Shown: positions 1-7,489, numbered from the stretch's first letter. The stretch is 8,673 nucleotides of DNA from Litorimonas sp963922935 (GCA_963922935.1 CAWUKE010000090.1:1-8673); one strand, 5' to 3'. Program-made: numbers and translations. Notes: generated by a model from the sequence alone, not told the origin.

Positions 1-342
1 GATCTTCATGTGGTTCTTGGCGCGCAGTTCGCGAGGAACCGGGCCAAAGATCCGCGTGCCGATCGGCTCGCCATTATTATTGATGATGACAGCCGCATTG
101 CCGTCAAAACGGATGACAGAGCCGTCGCGGCGCTGAATGTCTTTCGCGACGCGAACGACGACGGCTTTACGCACGTCACCTTTTTTCACTTTACCGCGTG
201 GGATCGCCTCTTTGACGGACACAACGATTGTGTCGCCAACATGGGCGTAGCGACGCTTAGAGCCGCCCAGCACTTTGATGCACTGCACGCGACGTGCGCC
301 GGAATTATCGGCTACATCCAGGTTGGATTGCATCTGAATCAT
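1..342 (-). CDS. rplN: 50S ribosomal protein L14 (3' end cut by window)
   Basis: L14 is a primary rRNA-binding protein of the large subunit, located at the subunit interface near bridge contacts with 16S rRNA. The reading frame from the ATG at 342 gives 114 codons of the usual ~122. It starts MIQMQSNLDVADNSGARRVQ and contains the family blocks CIKVLGGSKRRYAHVGD, VKEAIPRGKVKKGDV and GTRIFGPVPRELR. The last ~8 codons and the stop lie off the left edge. A second in-frame ATG three codons in (333) is possible, but MIQMQ is the normal L14 start. AAGGAA lies about 7 bases before the ATG. In most bacteria rplN opens the spc operon. Here it follows rpsQ after only 42 bp with no visible terminator, so it is probably co-transcribed with the S10 genes. 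Confidence 0.97.
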   Translation of the reverse strand, partial: MIQMQSNLDVADNSGARRVQCIKVLGGSKRRYAHVGDTIVVSVKEAIPRGKVKKGDVRKAVVVRVAKDIQRRDGSVIRFDGNAAVIINNNGEPIGTRIFGPVPRELRAKNHMKI

Positions 343-384
343 GGTTGTTTCCTTAAGCTTGGGAGTCTCGCCACTGGAGCCGGA

Positions 385-618
385 TTAACCGGCGGTGACG
401 ACTTCCCAGGTCTTCGTTTTGCTCTTGGGTGGGCATTCCACGATGCGGACTTTGTCGCCAACCTTATGAGCGTTCGCTTCGTCGTGGGCGTGGTAACGCT
501 TGGACCGACGAATTGTTTTTTTCAGCAGCGGATGCAGGAACTGGCGCTCCACTTTCACCACAACTGTCTTGTCGCCTTTATCAGAGACAACAGTGCCTTG
601 CAGGATACGCTTGGGCAT
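385..618 (-). CDS. rpsQ: 30S ribosomal protein S17
   Basis: S17 is a primary 16S rRNA-binding protein with an OB fold that takes part in early small-subunit assembly. The 77-residue product has the usual length. It carries the family pattern MPKRILQGTVVSDKGDKTVVV at the N-terminus, followed by ERQFLHPLLKKTIRRSKRY and the C-terminal VGDKVRIVECPP. Its ATG lies 4 bp after the rpmC stop. The likely Shine-Dalgarno sequence (GAAGGAAGG) is formed by the last codons of rpmC, which favours coupled translation. It is the last gene of the classical S10 operon, and rplN follows 42 bp downstream. Confidence 0.98.
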   Translation of the reverse strand: MPKRILQGTVVSDKGDKTVVVKVERQFLHPLLKKTIRRSKRYHAHDEANAHKVGDKVRIVECPPKSKTKTWEVVTAG

Positions 619-622
619 AGTC

Positions 623-844
623 CTAGCCTTCCTTCTTTGCAGACGCTTTACGCTGGTTCTGCAGTGTCTTGATACGAGCGACCGCGCGGCGAACCTGACG
701 CACGCGGGCTGTGCTTTGCAGCTGCCCTGTGGCGTCTTGGAAACGCAGGTTGAACTGCTCTTTTTTCAGCTCAACCAGGCGTTCACCCAACTGATCGTCA
801 GACAACTGACGCAGCTCGTCTACTTTTAGGGATTGATCGGCCAT
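623..844 (-). CDS. rpmC: 50S ribosomal protein L29
   Basis: L29 is a small two-helix protein at the peptide exit tunnel of the large subunit, next to L23, where nascent-chain factors dock. The product is 73 residues. It has the family pattern LRQLSDDQLGERLVELKKEQ followed by FNLRFQDATGQL and a basic second helix. I chose the ATG at 844, giving MADQSLKVDEL, rather than the upstream in-frame start at 874. The upstream start would add ten residues (MSRVRVRATK) unlike any L29 and would overlap rplP by 29 bp. The chosen start lies one base after the rplP stop (TAA-G-ATG). GGTGAGGG, inside the last codons of rplP, can serve as the ribosome binding site. Confidence 0.97.
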   Translation of the reverse strand: MADQSLKVDELRQLSDDQLGERLVELKKEQFNLRFQDATGQLQSTARVRQVRRAVARIKTLQNQRKASAKKEG

Positions 845-845
845 C

Positions 846-1265
846 TTAGTTGCCCTCACCCGGACGCGTGACAATCTTGCACTTCACGGGAAGCTTCGCC
901 GCGCCAAGACGCAGAGCTTCGCGTGCAACTTCATCAGAGACGCCGTCAATTTCAAACATGATCCGACCGGGACGCACTTTGGCGGCCCAGAATTCAACGG
1001 AACCCTTACCTTTACCCATCCGAACTTCGGTTGGCTTCTTCGTCACAGGGATATCGGGGAAGATGCGGATCCACACACGACCGGCACGCTTCATGTGACG
1101 CGTGATGGCCCGGCGGGTCGCTTCGATCTGGCGCGCTGTGATACGCTCAGGTTCCATGGCTTTCAGACCATAGGACCCGAAGTTCAAAGCCGTGCCGCCC
1201 TTGGCATTGCCCTTGATGCGGCCCTTATGGGCTTTACGGAATTTTGTACGCTTTGGCTGACGCAT
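846..1265 (-). CDS. rplP: 50S ribosomal protein L16
   Basis: L16 binds 23S rRNA near the A-site tRNA elbow and is needed for late assembly of the peptidyl-transferase centre. The 139-residue product has the normal length. It shows the family order RQPKRTKFRKAHKGRIKG, LNFGSYGLKAMEPERITARQ, AITRHMKRAGRVWIRIFPD, RMGKGKGSVEFWAAKV, PGRIMFEIDGV and EALRLGAAKLPVKCK. The arrangement resembles alphaproteobacterial L16. The second residue is Arg where many homologues have Leu, a minor difference. The ATG lies 18 bp after the rpsC stop, and AAGGAAGG sits slightly far upstream of it (about 12 bases). Confidence 0.98.
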   Translation of the reverse strand: MRQPKRTKFRKAHKGRIKGNAKGGTALNFGSYGLKAMEPERITARQIEATRRAITRHMKRAGRVWIRIFPDIPVTKKPTEVRMGKGKGSVEFWAAKVRPGRIMFEIDGVSDEVAREALRLGAAKLPVKCKIVTRPGEGN

Positions 1266-1283
1266 AGTCTTCTAACGCCTTCC

Positions 1284-2030
1284 TTAGTTCGCGCGAGCGG
1301 GACGACGGCCACCACGATCGCCACCACGACCACCCCGGTCGTTCTGGCGGGAGCGCGTGTCACCCTGCTCTGTCATGCGACGCTCATGAGCATAGGGGTC
1401 ATGCTCCATGATCTCGCCTTTATTGATCCAAACTTTGATGCCGATGATGCCCATCGTCGTCATCGCAGACGCCACACCATAATCGATGTCAGCGCGCAGC
1501 GTGTGCAACGGCACAGCGCCTTCCTGATATTGCTCAACGCGAGCAATTTCAGCACCGCCCAGACGACCGCCGAGACGGATCTTACAGCCTTTTGCGCCCA
1601 TGCGCATCGCGCTTTGCAGCGAACGCTTCATAGCACGACGGAAAGACACGCGACGCTCGAGCTGCTGGGCAATACCATCAGCGACGAGGTTGGCATCGAC
1701 TTCCGGCTTACGGACTTCAACGAGGTTGATGAAGACTTCGCCGTCAACCATTGTCGCGACGCGCTTCCGCAAGGCTTCGATGTCTGCACCTTTTTTGCCA
1801 ATCACAACACCCGGACGCGCCGTGTAGATTGTGATGCGGCAGGTTTTGTGCGGACGCTCAATAACGATCCGGGAAACGGATGCGTTTTTCAGCTCGCTCA
1901 TCAAGAATGCGCGGATCGCGAGGTCTTGATGCAGCAGATCGCCATATTCGTTCGTATTCGCATACCAACGTGATTGCCACGTGCGGTTAATGCCAAGGCG
2001 AAGGCCGATCGGATTGATCTTCTGACCCAT
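1284..2030 (-). CDS. rpsC: 30S ribosomal protein S3
   Basis: S3 lines the mRNA entry channel of the small subunit and contributes to mRNA unwinding and head structure. The 248-residue product starts MGQKINPIGLRLGINRTWQS. The type-2 KH domain is visible, with its GxxG loop as GKKG at residues 78-81. The C-terminal S3 domain follows (RRAMKRSLQSAMRMGAKGCK, then RLGGRLGGAEIAR). It ends in a Gly/Arg-rich tail of about 25 residues (repeats of RGG), a common but variable S3 extension. The start overlaps the rplV stop as TAATG, and a strong AGGAGG lies 8 bases upstream inside rplV, so the two genes are probably translationally coupled. Confidence 0.98.
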   Translation of the reverse strand: MGQKINPIGLRLGINRTWQSRWYANTNEYGDLLHQDLAIRAFLMSELKNASVSRIVIERPHKTCRITIYTARPGVVIGKKGADIEALRKRVATMVDGEVFINLVEVRKPEVDANLVADGIAQQLERRVSFRRAMKRSLQSAMRMGAKGCKIRLGGRLGGAEIARVEQYQEGAVPLHTLRADIDYGVASAMTTMGIIGIKVWINKGEIMEHDPYAHERRMTEQGDTRSRQNDRGGRGGDRGGRRPARAN

Positions 2031-2416
2031 TACGCGGCCTCCTGCTCTTCAACTTCTTTGACAACGATCGTCAGCTCAGAGAACGGCTTTAAGATCCGTG
2101 CGCCGCGACCGCGAGCCCGCGCCCGGAAGCGCTTCATGACGAAGTTCTTGCCGACATAGGCTTCAGAGACGATCAAATTGTCGATGTCGAGATTGTGATT
2201 GTTTTCAGCGTTCGCGATCGCGCTTTCCAGCACCTTCTTGACTTCGCCGGAGATACGCTTGTGCGAGAATTCCAGGTCAGCCAAAGCTTTGTCCACTTTC
2301 TTACCGCGGATCAGCTGCGCCACGAGGTTCAGCTTTTGCGGAGAAATACGGATCATGCGCAGTTTGGCGCGCGCCTCATTGTCGGCTAACCGACGCTCTT
2401 GTTTCTTCTTACCCAT
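2030..2416 (-). CDS. rplV: 50S ribosomal protein L22
   Basis: L22 spans the large subunit. Its extended beta-hairpin forms part of the exit-tunnel constriction, where some macrolide resistance changes map. The product is 128 residues. It shows ARAKLRMIRISPQKLNLVAQ and LIRGKKVDKALADLEF. The hairpin region follows (LIVSEAYVGKNFVMKRFRAR and GRGARILKPFSELTIVVKE). An acidic tail ends in EEQEAA. It begins 5 bp after the rpsS stop with a modest ribosome binding site (GCGGAAG), and its stop shares one base with the rpsC start. Confidence 0.98.
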   Translation of the reverse strand: MGKKKQERRLADNEARAKLRMIRISPQKLNLVAQLIRGKKVDKALADLEFSHKRISGEVKKVLESAIANAENNHNLDIDNLIVSEAYVGKNFVMKRFRARARGRGARILKPFSELTIVVKEVEEQEAA

Positions 2417-2421
2417 CGGAT

Positions 2422-2700
2422 TTACTTCCGCTTCGCTTTTTTATCGGCCGCATGACCGTAATAGGTCCGGGTTGGCGCAAATTCGCCAAGCTTGTGACCG
2501 ACCATATCTTCGTCGATCAGAACCGGCACAAACTTACGACCGTTGTGAACCTGAAAGGTTAGGCCCACAAATTGCGGCATGATTGTCGAACGGCGCGACC
2601 AAGTTTTGATCGGCTTACGGCGGCCTTCAGCGTGTGAGGCTTCTGCTTTTTTGAGCAGATAGCCATCAACAAACGGGCCTTTCCAGACTGAACGTGGCAT
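2422..2700 (-). CDS. rpsS: 30S ribosomal protein S19
   Basis: S19 sits in the head of the small subunit, pairs with S13 and contacts the A-site tRNA and the inter-subunit bridge. The 92-residue length is standard. Diagnostic blocks are PRSVWKGPFVDGYLLKKAE, KTWSRRSTIMPQFVGLTFQV, HNGRKFVPVLIDEDMVGHKL and GEFAPTRTYYGH, with a Lys/Arg-rich end. The ATG is 14 bp after the rplB stop, and GGAAGGA lies about 8 bases upstream of it. Confidence 0.98.
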   Translation of the reverse strand: MPRSVWKGPFVDGYLLKKAEASHAEGRRKPIKTWSRRSTIMPQFVGLTFQVHNGRKFVPVLIDEDMVGHKLGEFAPTRTYYGHAADKKAKRK

Positions 2701-2714
2701 CGTCTCGTCCTTCC

Positions 2715-3554
<840 letters not shown>

Positions 3555-3558
3555 TGTC

Positions 3559-3855
3559 TTACAGCCCCGTCGCAATATCGATCGTGTCGCCGTCTTTCAG
3601 CGTCACGATGGCTTTTTTGACGTCATTCCGACGACCCAGACGGCCGCGGAAGCGCTTTGTTTTACCTTTTGTCAGGATCGTGTTCACCGCCGTGACAGAG
3701 ACGTTGAACAGCTGCTCAACAGCGGCCTTGATCTCTGGCTTTGACGCGGAGGTCGGAACCTCAAAGACGATCTGATTGTTCTCAGCCACGATTGTGGACT
3801 TTTCCGTGATGACCGGAGTCAGCACTGTATCGTAATGTTTTGCAGTCACGCTCAT
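3559..3855 (-). CDS. rplW: 50S ribosomal protein L23
   Basis: L23 is at the peptide tunnel exit and is the docking site for trigger factor and SRP. The 98-residue product has the standard length. It shows YDTVLTPVITEKSTIVAENN, then QIVFEVPTSASKPEIKAAVE, then QLFNVSVTAVNTILTKGKTK and the basic RFRGRLGRRNDVKKAIVTL. The ATG overlaps the rplD stop by 4 bp (ATGA). A good site, GAGGAG, lies 8 bases upstream in the last codons of rplD. Both suggest translational coupling of L4 and L23. Confidence 0.98.
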   Translation of the reverse strand: MSVTAKHYDTVLTPVITEKSTIVAENNQIVFEVPTSASKPEIKAAVEQLFNVSVTAVNTILTKGKTKRFRGRLGRRNDVKKAIVTLKDGDTIDIATGL

Positions 3856-4472
3856 TTTAGACGCTCCTCAAGAGCTTCGACAGCATCCTTGCTCAGCACC
3901 AATGTATGGCGACGAAGGATGTCGTAAACGTTTGCGCCCTGGATTGGCAGCACGTCGACATTCGGAATATTGCGCGCGGCGCGACCGAAATTTTCTTCAA
4001 TTTCAGCACCACCAACGATTAAAGCGTTTTTCGCGCCGAGCTTTTCGAGTTGCTTGCGCAGTTTCGCCGTTTTCGCCTCTTTGACAGATAGCGCATCAAC
4101 AACGATCAACTCGCCCGCAGACTGCTTCGCGGAAAGCGCATGACGCAGAGCCATCTTGCGCACTTTCTTTGGCAGGTCGTGCGCGTGGCTGCGTGAGCGA
4201 GGACCGTGAGCCTTCGCACCGCCACGGAACTGTGACACAGATCCGTTACCGTGACGCGCTGTACCGCCGCCTTTTTGGCGACCGATACGCTTGGTTGTTT
4301 TCGCGACATCGCCGCGCTCTTGCACTTGATGCGTACCGGACTGACGCTTCGCCAGTTGATAGCGCACCATGCGATGCAGAATGTCTTTACGTGGCTCTTG
4401 GCCGAAGACGACGTCTGACAGATCGACTGATCCGCCTTTCTTGCCGTCGAGTGTTGTCACATCAATCTTCAT
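3852..4472 (-). CDS. rplD: 50S ribosomal protein L4
   Basis: L4 has a globular domain and a long loop reaching into the exit tunnel opposite L22. In E. coli it also represses the S10 operon by binding the leader RNA. The product is 206 residues. The extended loop is clear from about residues 45 to 105 (TKRIGRQKGGGTARHGNGSV, then FRGGAKAHGPRSRSHAHDLP and KKVRKMALRHALSAK). The C-terminal part includes ALIVGGAEIEENFGRAARNI and the end DAVEALEERLK. It begins 2 bp after the rplC stop, with GAGGAAGAG from the rplC tail as ribosome binding site. Autogenous control as in E. coli is not shown here. No L4-type leader is recognisable, and the first S10 gene is separated from this one. Confidence 0.98.
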   Translation of the reverse strand: MKIDVTTLDGKKGGSVDLSDVVFGQEPRKDILHRMVRYQLAKRQSGTHQVQERGDVAKTTKRIGRQKGGGTARHGNGSVSQFRGGAKAHGPRSRSHAHDLPKKVRKMALRHALSAKQSAGELIVVDALSVKEAKTAKLRKQLEKLGAKNALIVGGAEIEENFGRAARNIPNVDVLPIQGANVYDILRRHTLVLSKDAVEALEERLK

Positions 4473-4474
4473 GA

Positions 4475-5209
4475 CTACTCTTCCTCGCCTTTAGCGTCTG
4501 ACGCAGCAGGCGCTTCTTTGGCCGCAGGCGCGTCCATCGTGAATTTCCCTGGCAGCGGCAGCTCATCGACTTTCACGCCTTTGACAGCGTCGCGAAGCTC
4601 AACCCAGCTCCCTTTTGATCCGGGCACGTGACCTTTGACGAGCACGAGACCTTGATCGGCATCGACGCGTTCGATCGTCAGGTTCTGCAGTGTGCGACGC
4701 ACAGCGCCCATGTGACCGGCCATCTTCTTGCCTTTGAAGACCTTACCCGGCTCCTGACATTGACCTGTTGAGCCGTGTGAGCGGTGCGAGATCGAGACAC
4801 CGTGTGTCGCGCGCAGACCGCCAAAGTTGTGACGCTTCATCGCACCCGCAAAACCTTTACCGACTGTGATGCCAGAGGCGTCAATCTTCTGACCCGGAAC
4901 AAAGTGATCCGCCGCCATAGACGCACCAACTTCGATCATGTTGTCAGCGGCCACGCGAAACTCAACCAGTTTCTGTTTCGGCGTCACGCCCGCTTTCGCA
5001 AAGCGCTCGCGCTCCGCTTTAGAGACGCGCTTTACCTTCGCGTCGCCAGCGCCGAGCTGCAGAGCGGCATAACCGTCGCGCTCAGGCGTTTTGTGAGCGA
5101 CCACTTGGCAGCCCTCTAATGATAATACAGTGACGGGAACGTGGTTCCCGGCGTCGTCATAGACCCGGGTCATCCCGAGCTTGCGCGCCAATAGGCCGGA
5201 GCGTTGCAT
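4475..5209 (-). CDS. rplC: 50S ribosomal protein L3
   Basis: L3 starts large-subunit assembly and reaches toward the peptidyl-transferase centre. The product is 244 residues. Diagnostic blocks are RSGLLARKLGMTRVYDDAG with HVPVTVLSLEGCQVV, VGKGFAGAMKRHNFGGLRAT, HGVSISHRSHGSTGQCQEPG (Q150/Q152 in the motif that carries the methylated Gln of E. coli L3) and KVFKGKKMAGHMG. It ends in an Ala/Glu-rich tail of about 20 residues (ending GEEE), longer than in E. coli. The start at 5209 has AAGGA about 10 bases upstream. Normally rpsJ lies just before this gene. Here the next gene upstream is amn, on the opposite strand, so rplC is first in its transcription unit. Confidence 0.98.
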   Translation of the reverse strand: MQRSGLLARKLGMTRVYDDAGNHVPVTVLSLEGCQVVAHKTPERDGYAALQLGAGDAKVKRVSKAERERFAKAGVTPKQKLVEFRVAADNMIEVGASMAADHFVPGQKIDASGITVGKGFAGAMKRHNFGGLRATHGVSISHRSHGSTGQCQEPGKVFKGKKMAGHMGAVRRTLQNLTIERVDADQGLVLVKGHVPGSKGSWVELRDAVKGVKVDELPLPGKFTMDAPAAKEAPAASDAKGEEE

Positions 5210-5276
5210 CGCAGGTTATCCTTCACAAAATTCGCCAACCGATCACCACGACCGAGAGGCGTCATATGCACAGTGT

Positions 5277-5305
5277 CTTAGAGTGAGAGCGCTTAGACCT
5301 AGCAA
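5277..5305 (-). promoter_or_regulatory. possible promoter of the rplC-rplN cluster
   Basis: On the minus strand TTGCTA (5305-5300) and TCTAAG (5282-5277) are separated by 17 bp, each matching 4 of 6 bases of the sigma-70-type consensus. Transcription would begin near 5270 and give a leader of about 60 nt before the rplC start. This is by-eye pattern matching, and alphaproteobacterial promoters often deviate from this consensus. Confidence 0.35.
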
Positions 5306-5404
5306 AAGAAGACCCGCGCATCGTAACGTGATGCCGAGCCGTTTACTGTTTTAAGGTCGTAAGCCGCGTCTGCCCTCAGGCACTGCCAGCTATGAACGGA
5401 GCGC

Positions 5405-5433
5405 CCACTATGCGCCTCTCACGTCCACGTCAA
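5405..5433 (-). promoter_or_regulatory. alternative upstream promoter for rplC, overlapping an inverted repeat
   Basis: On the minus strand a good -35 element, TTGACG (5433-5428), is followed after 17 bp by a poor -10, TAGTGG (5410-5405). The -35 overlaps the imperfect inverted repeat at 5430-5448 (TCAACAG, 5-base centre, CTGTTAA), which could be an operator. If used, it would give a leader of roughly 190 nt. The weak -10 keeps confidence low. Confidence 0.22.
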
Positions 5434-5586
5434 CAGCTTAACTGTTAAATATATGTCGCGAAGATCAGCTATGCGCCCCGCAGCATCCACCCCGTTCTTT
5501 ATATAGACGTCCTTATAGACGCGCGAGCCGAAAAGCGCTATTTGCCCGAAACTTTACTTACGAAAAACACATTTTGGAGACGACCC

Positions 5587-7017
5587 ATAACTGAGATTTC
5601 TAAAACGATCGACACCGCCCTGCGGCAGCTCACCGAGCTTTACGATCAGCAGATCGCGCTGATGAAGACCCGCTTTGACGCCTTTGCCGCCGGCAAATTG
5701 TCGATTCTCGACGATAATCACGCCCGCTACCCGATGATCCGCGTGCAGATCCCCGCCGAAGAAGCGACCATGACGTCCAACCTCGCCCTCGGCCGCGTCG
5801 CGCGCAATCACGAATTCACCACCACAATCACACAACCTAAATTGTTTGAAGGCTATCTGCGCGAACAGCTCACCCGCGTACTGACCGATTTCAGCGCGAC
5901 GATCGAAGTCAGCCTGTCTGACGCCCCAATCCCGCTCAACTTCGCCCTCGAATCAGTCACAGCCGCTTTGCCCCTTGAGCAGCGCCAAGCCCTGCCGACT
6001 TATTTTTACACGCCAAACCTCGTCGATACGAACGATAAGATCGTTGACGGCAAGCTGATTCTCGACCGCGATGCCGATATGCCGCTCTCGCTCTTTACCG
6101 CCGAGCGCACCGATTATTCGCTCTACCGTATCCGTCACTATACCGCGACCGCGCCCGAGCATTTTCAGAACTTCATCCTGTTCACCAACTATCAGCGCTA
6201 TGTCGACGAGTTCATCGACTATGCGTGCCAAGAAGTGAATGCCGGCCGCGCGGACAAACTTGTCGAGCCCGGCGGCCGCGTCACCTGCTGCGATAGCCCG
6301 CCGAGCCAGCCGCCACTCTCAAAGCTCCCGCAAATGCCCGCCTATCACCTCGTGAAGGACGGCCATGCCGGCGTCACGCTCGTCAATATTGGCGTCGGCC
6401 CGTCAAACGCGAAGACGATCACCGATCACCTTGCCGTCCTGCGCCCGCATGTGTGGCTGATGATCGGCCATTGCGGCGCGTTGCGACGCACGCAACGTCT
6501 CGGCGACTATGTGCTCGCCCATGCTTATCTGCGCATGGACAATGTGCTCGACCGTCACCTGCCGCCGCACATTCCACTGCCCACGCTTGCCGAAGTCCAG
6601 CTCGCCCTGACTGATGCCGTGCGCGACATTACCGGCGTGAATGACCGCAAGCTGAAAGCGCTTCTGCGGACCGGCACCGTTGTCACGACCGATGACCGCA
6701 ACTGGGAGCTCAACTTCGAAGACTATGCCTTCGACCTCAATGCCTCCCGCGCCATTGCCATCGATATGGAAAGCGCCACAATCGCCGCGAACGGCTATCG
6801 CTACCGTGTGCCTTACGGAACGCTGCTTTGTGCGTCTGACCGTCCGCTTCACGGCGAGATCAAACTGCCCGGCATGGCGGACGCTTTCTATCAGGAAAGG
6901 GTTAGCCAGCACCTGGATATCGGCCTAAAGGCGATCGACTATCTGTCAGACGCCGCCGATGAAGGCACGCTGCATAGCCGGAAACTCCGGAGTTTCGACG
7001 AGCCTTTGTTCCGGTAG
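5587..7017 (+). CDS. amn: AMP nucleosidase (start codon uncertain: ATA, TTG or a later ATG)
   Basis: AMP nucleosidase hydrolyses AMP to adenine and ribose 5-phosphate in the cytoplasm, linking the adenylate pool to purine salvage. The protein matches E. coli Amn nearly end to end. The N-terminal AMP-binding domain includes the HFQNFILFTNYQRYVDEF block. The C-terminal nucleoside-phosphorylase-like domain has NIGVGPSNAKTITDHLAVLR, WLMIGHCGALR, TGTVVTTDDRNWE, IDMESATIAANGYR (DME about residues 393-395, expected ribose contact) and ASDRPLHGEIKLPG (Asp about 418, expected catalytic acid). It ends SRKLRSFDEPLFR, as the family does. The start is odd. The best Shine-Dalgarno sequence (GGAG, 5576-5579) is 7 bases before an ATA at 5587, giving 476 residues and an N-terminus that aligns with E. 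coli Amn. An in-frame TTG at 5542 gives 491 residues but has no ribosome binding site, and the first ATG (5662) would cut about 25 residues. The gene lies alone, opposite to the ribosomal genes on both sides. Confidence 0.95.
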   Translation: MTEISKTIDTALRQLTELYDQQIALMKTRFDAFAAGKLSILDDNHARYPMIRVQIPAEEATMTSNLALGRVARNHEFTTTITQPKLFEGYLREQLTRVLTDFSATIEVSLSDAPIPLNFALESVTAALPLEQRQALPTYFYTPNLVDTNDKIVDGKLILDRDADMPLSLFTAERTDYSLYRIRHYTATAPEHFQNFILFTNYQRYVDEFIDYACQEVNAGRADKLVEPGGRVTCCDSPPSQPPLSKLPQMPAYHLVKDGHAGVTLVNIGVGPSNAKTITDHLAVLRPHVWLMIGHCGALRRTQRLGDYVLAHAYLRMDNVLDRHLPPHIPLPTLAEVQLALTDAVRDITGVNDRKLKALLRTGTVVTTDDRNWELNFEDYAFDLNASRAIAIDMESATIAANGYRYRVPYGTLLCASDRPLHGEIKLPGMADAFYQERVSQHLDIGLKAIDYLSDAADEGTLHSRKLRSFDEPLFR

Positions 7018-7030
7018 AGTCCATCAATAT

Positions 7031-7152
7031 CTGTCATCCCGGCCAAGCGGCGTTAGCCGCGCAGAGCCGGGACCTAACGGCATTCACGTCGGTTGGCGGT
7101 CTGGTCAGCCACAAGGTCCCGGCTCTACGCTTCGCTACGGCCGGGATGACAG
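7031..7152. repeat. ~122-bp palindromic intergenic repeat (REP/MITE-like)
   Basis: The outer arms are perfect: CTGTCATCCCGGCC (7031-7044) against GGCCGGGATGACAG (7139-7152). An inner pair, GAGCCGGGACCT (7064-7075) against AGGTCCCGGCTC (7114-7125), is also perfect. The left arm holds a small hairpin of its own (GCGGC-GTTA-GCCGC, 7047-7060). The non-palindromic core is about 38 bp. Elements of this form, with TGTCATCCCGG termini, are dispersed between genes in many alphaproteobacteria. No clear target duplication is seen at its edges. It starts 13 bp after the amn stop, so in RNA it would form a strong stem at the 3' end of the amn message, and on the other strand just beyond the 101-codon gene. 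Confidence 0.85.
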
Positions 7153-7177
7153 TCTTAAAGGATTGACCGTCCTCACC

Positions 7178-7483
7178 CTACGCCCCCCACGCCATAATCG
7201 CCGCCCTTAAGTCCTTCACCGGAATATTCCCACACGCCTCGCACCGCGGGGCCACCTCATCAGCCTCAATGCTCCGCATGACCATATTGGCAATCCGGAT
7301 CAGAAGCTGCCGATGGCGCTCTGGCGAAAGTCGATTGCCGGGTTCGACTTTCTCCTCCCTCAGCTGAGCCAACGCTTCACTCACCTGTGTCAGCTCGCGT
7401 TTCAGCGCGCGGTTTTGGGCTTGGAGGCGTAACATCTCGGCTTGAGCCGGCGGTTGAACGGTTTGCGAATTGGCGCGGGGCAT
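7178..7483 (-). CDS. hypothetical protein with leucine-zipper-like coiled coil and CxxC
   Basis: I do not recognise this 101-residue protein. The start is well supported: AGGAGG lies 5 bases before the ATG at 7483. Residues 17-41 have hydrophobic residues at strict 3-4 spacing (M17, L20, L27, L31, V34, L38, L41) with Asn24 in the same register, a classic short parallel coiled-coil pattern that suggests a dimer. A Pro-rich, polar N-terminus precedes it. Residues 53-72 (SPERHRQLLIRIANMVMRSI) look like an amphipathic helix. A single CEAC (C81, C84) is followed by GNIPVKDLRAAIMAWGA, so a metal site would need a partner chain. No signal peptide or membrane segment is seen. It may follow a 24-codon ORF at 7505-7579. 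A gene for a small regulator or adaptor is possible but unproven. Confidence 0.65.
   Translation of the reverse strand: MPRANSQTVQPPAQAEMLRLQAQNRALKRELTQVSEALAQLREEKVEPGNRLSPERHRQLLIRIANMVMRSIEADEVAPRCEACGNIPVKDLRAAIMAWGA
7326..7352. repeat. perfect 9-bp inverted repeat inside the 101-codon gene
   Basis: GAAAGTCGA (7326-7334) and TCGACTTTC (7344-7352) are exact complements around a 9-base loop, within codons for residues 44-53 (around EKVEPGNRLS). It may form an mRNA hairpin or simply be chance. Confidence 0.6.
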
Positions 7484-7489
7484 GAAGAC
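7484..7489 (-). promoter_or_regulatory. region of the ribosome binding site of the 101-codon gene
   Basis: On the minus strand a full AGGAGG (7494-7489) precedes the ATG at 7483 with a 5-base spacer (7488-7484). It is the strongest Shine-Dalgarno match in the inter-operon region and is the main reason for calling the downstream frame a gene. Confidence 0.75.

Larger units (their letters stand above)
5210..5586. other. 377-bp divergent intergenic region between rplC and amn
   Basis: No credible gene lies here. Both flanking genes point outward, so the region must carry promoters for the ribosomal cluster (minus) and for amn (plus). It is richer in A+T than its surroundings, especially at 5430-5460 and 5495-5520. 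It holds two possible minus-strand promoters, an imperfect inverted repeat at 5430-5448 and an 8-bp direct repeat (TATAGACG) at 5502-5509 and 5514-5521, spaced 12 bp apart. I could not place a convincing amn promoter. Confidence 0.7.

Noticed and set aside
10..672. Plus-strand frame of 220 codons opposite rplN/rpsQ
   Set aside because: It is a shadow of rplN and rpsQ and gives no family resemblance.
1095..1973. Long plus-strand frame (292 codons) opposite rpsC and rplP
   Set aside because: It is antisense to well-recognised ribosomal genes, has no recognisable protein pattern, and is explained by their codon bias.
3555..3575. Longer N-terminus for rplB starting at 3575
   Set aside because: It would overlap rplW and adds residues not typical of L2. 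MALKTFNP at 3554 is the family start.
6403..6912. Minus-strand frame of 169 codons inside amn
   Set aside because: It lies entirely opposite the conserved catalytic domain of amn and its translation is not protein-like.
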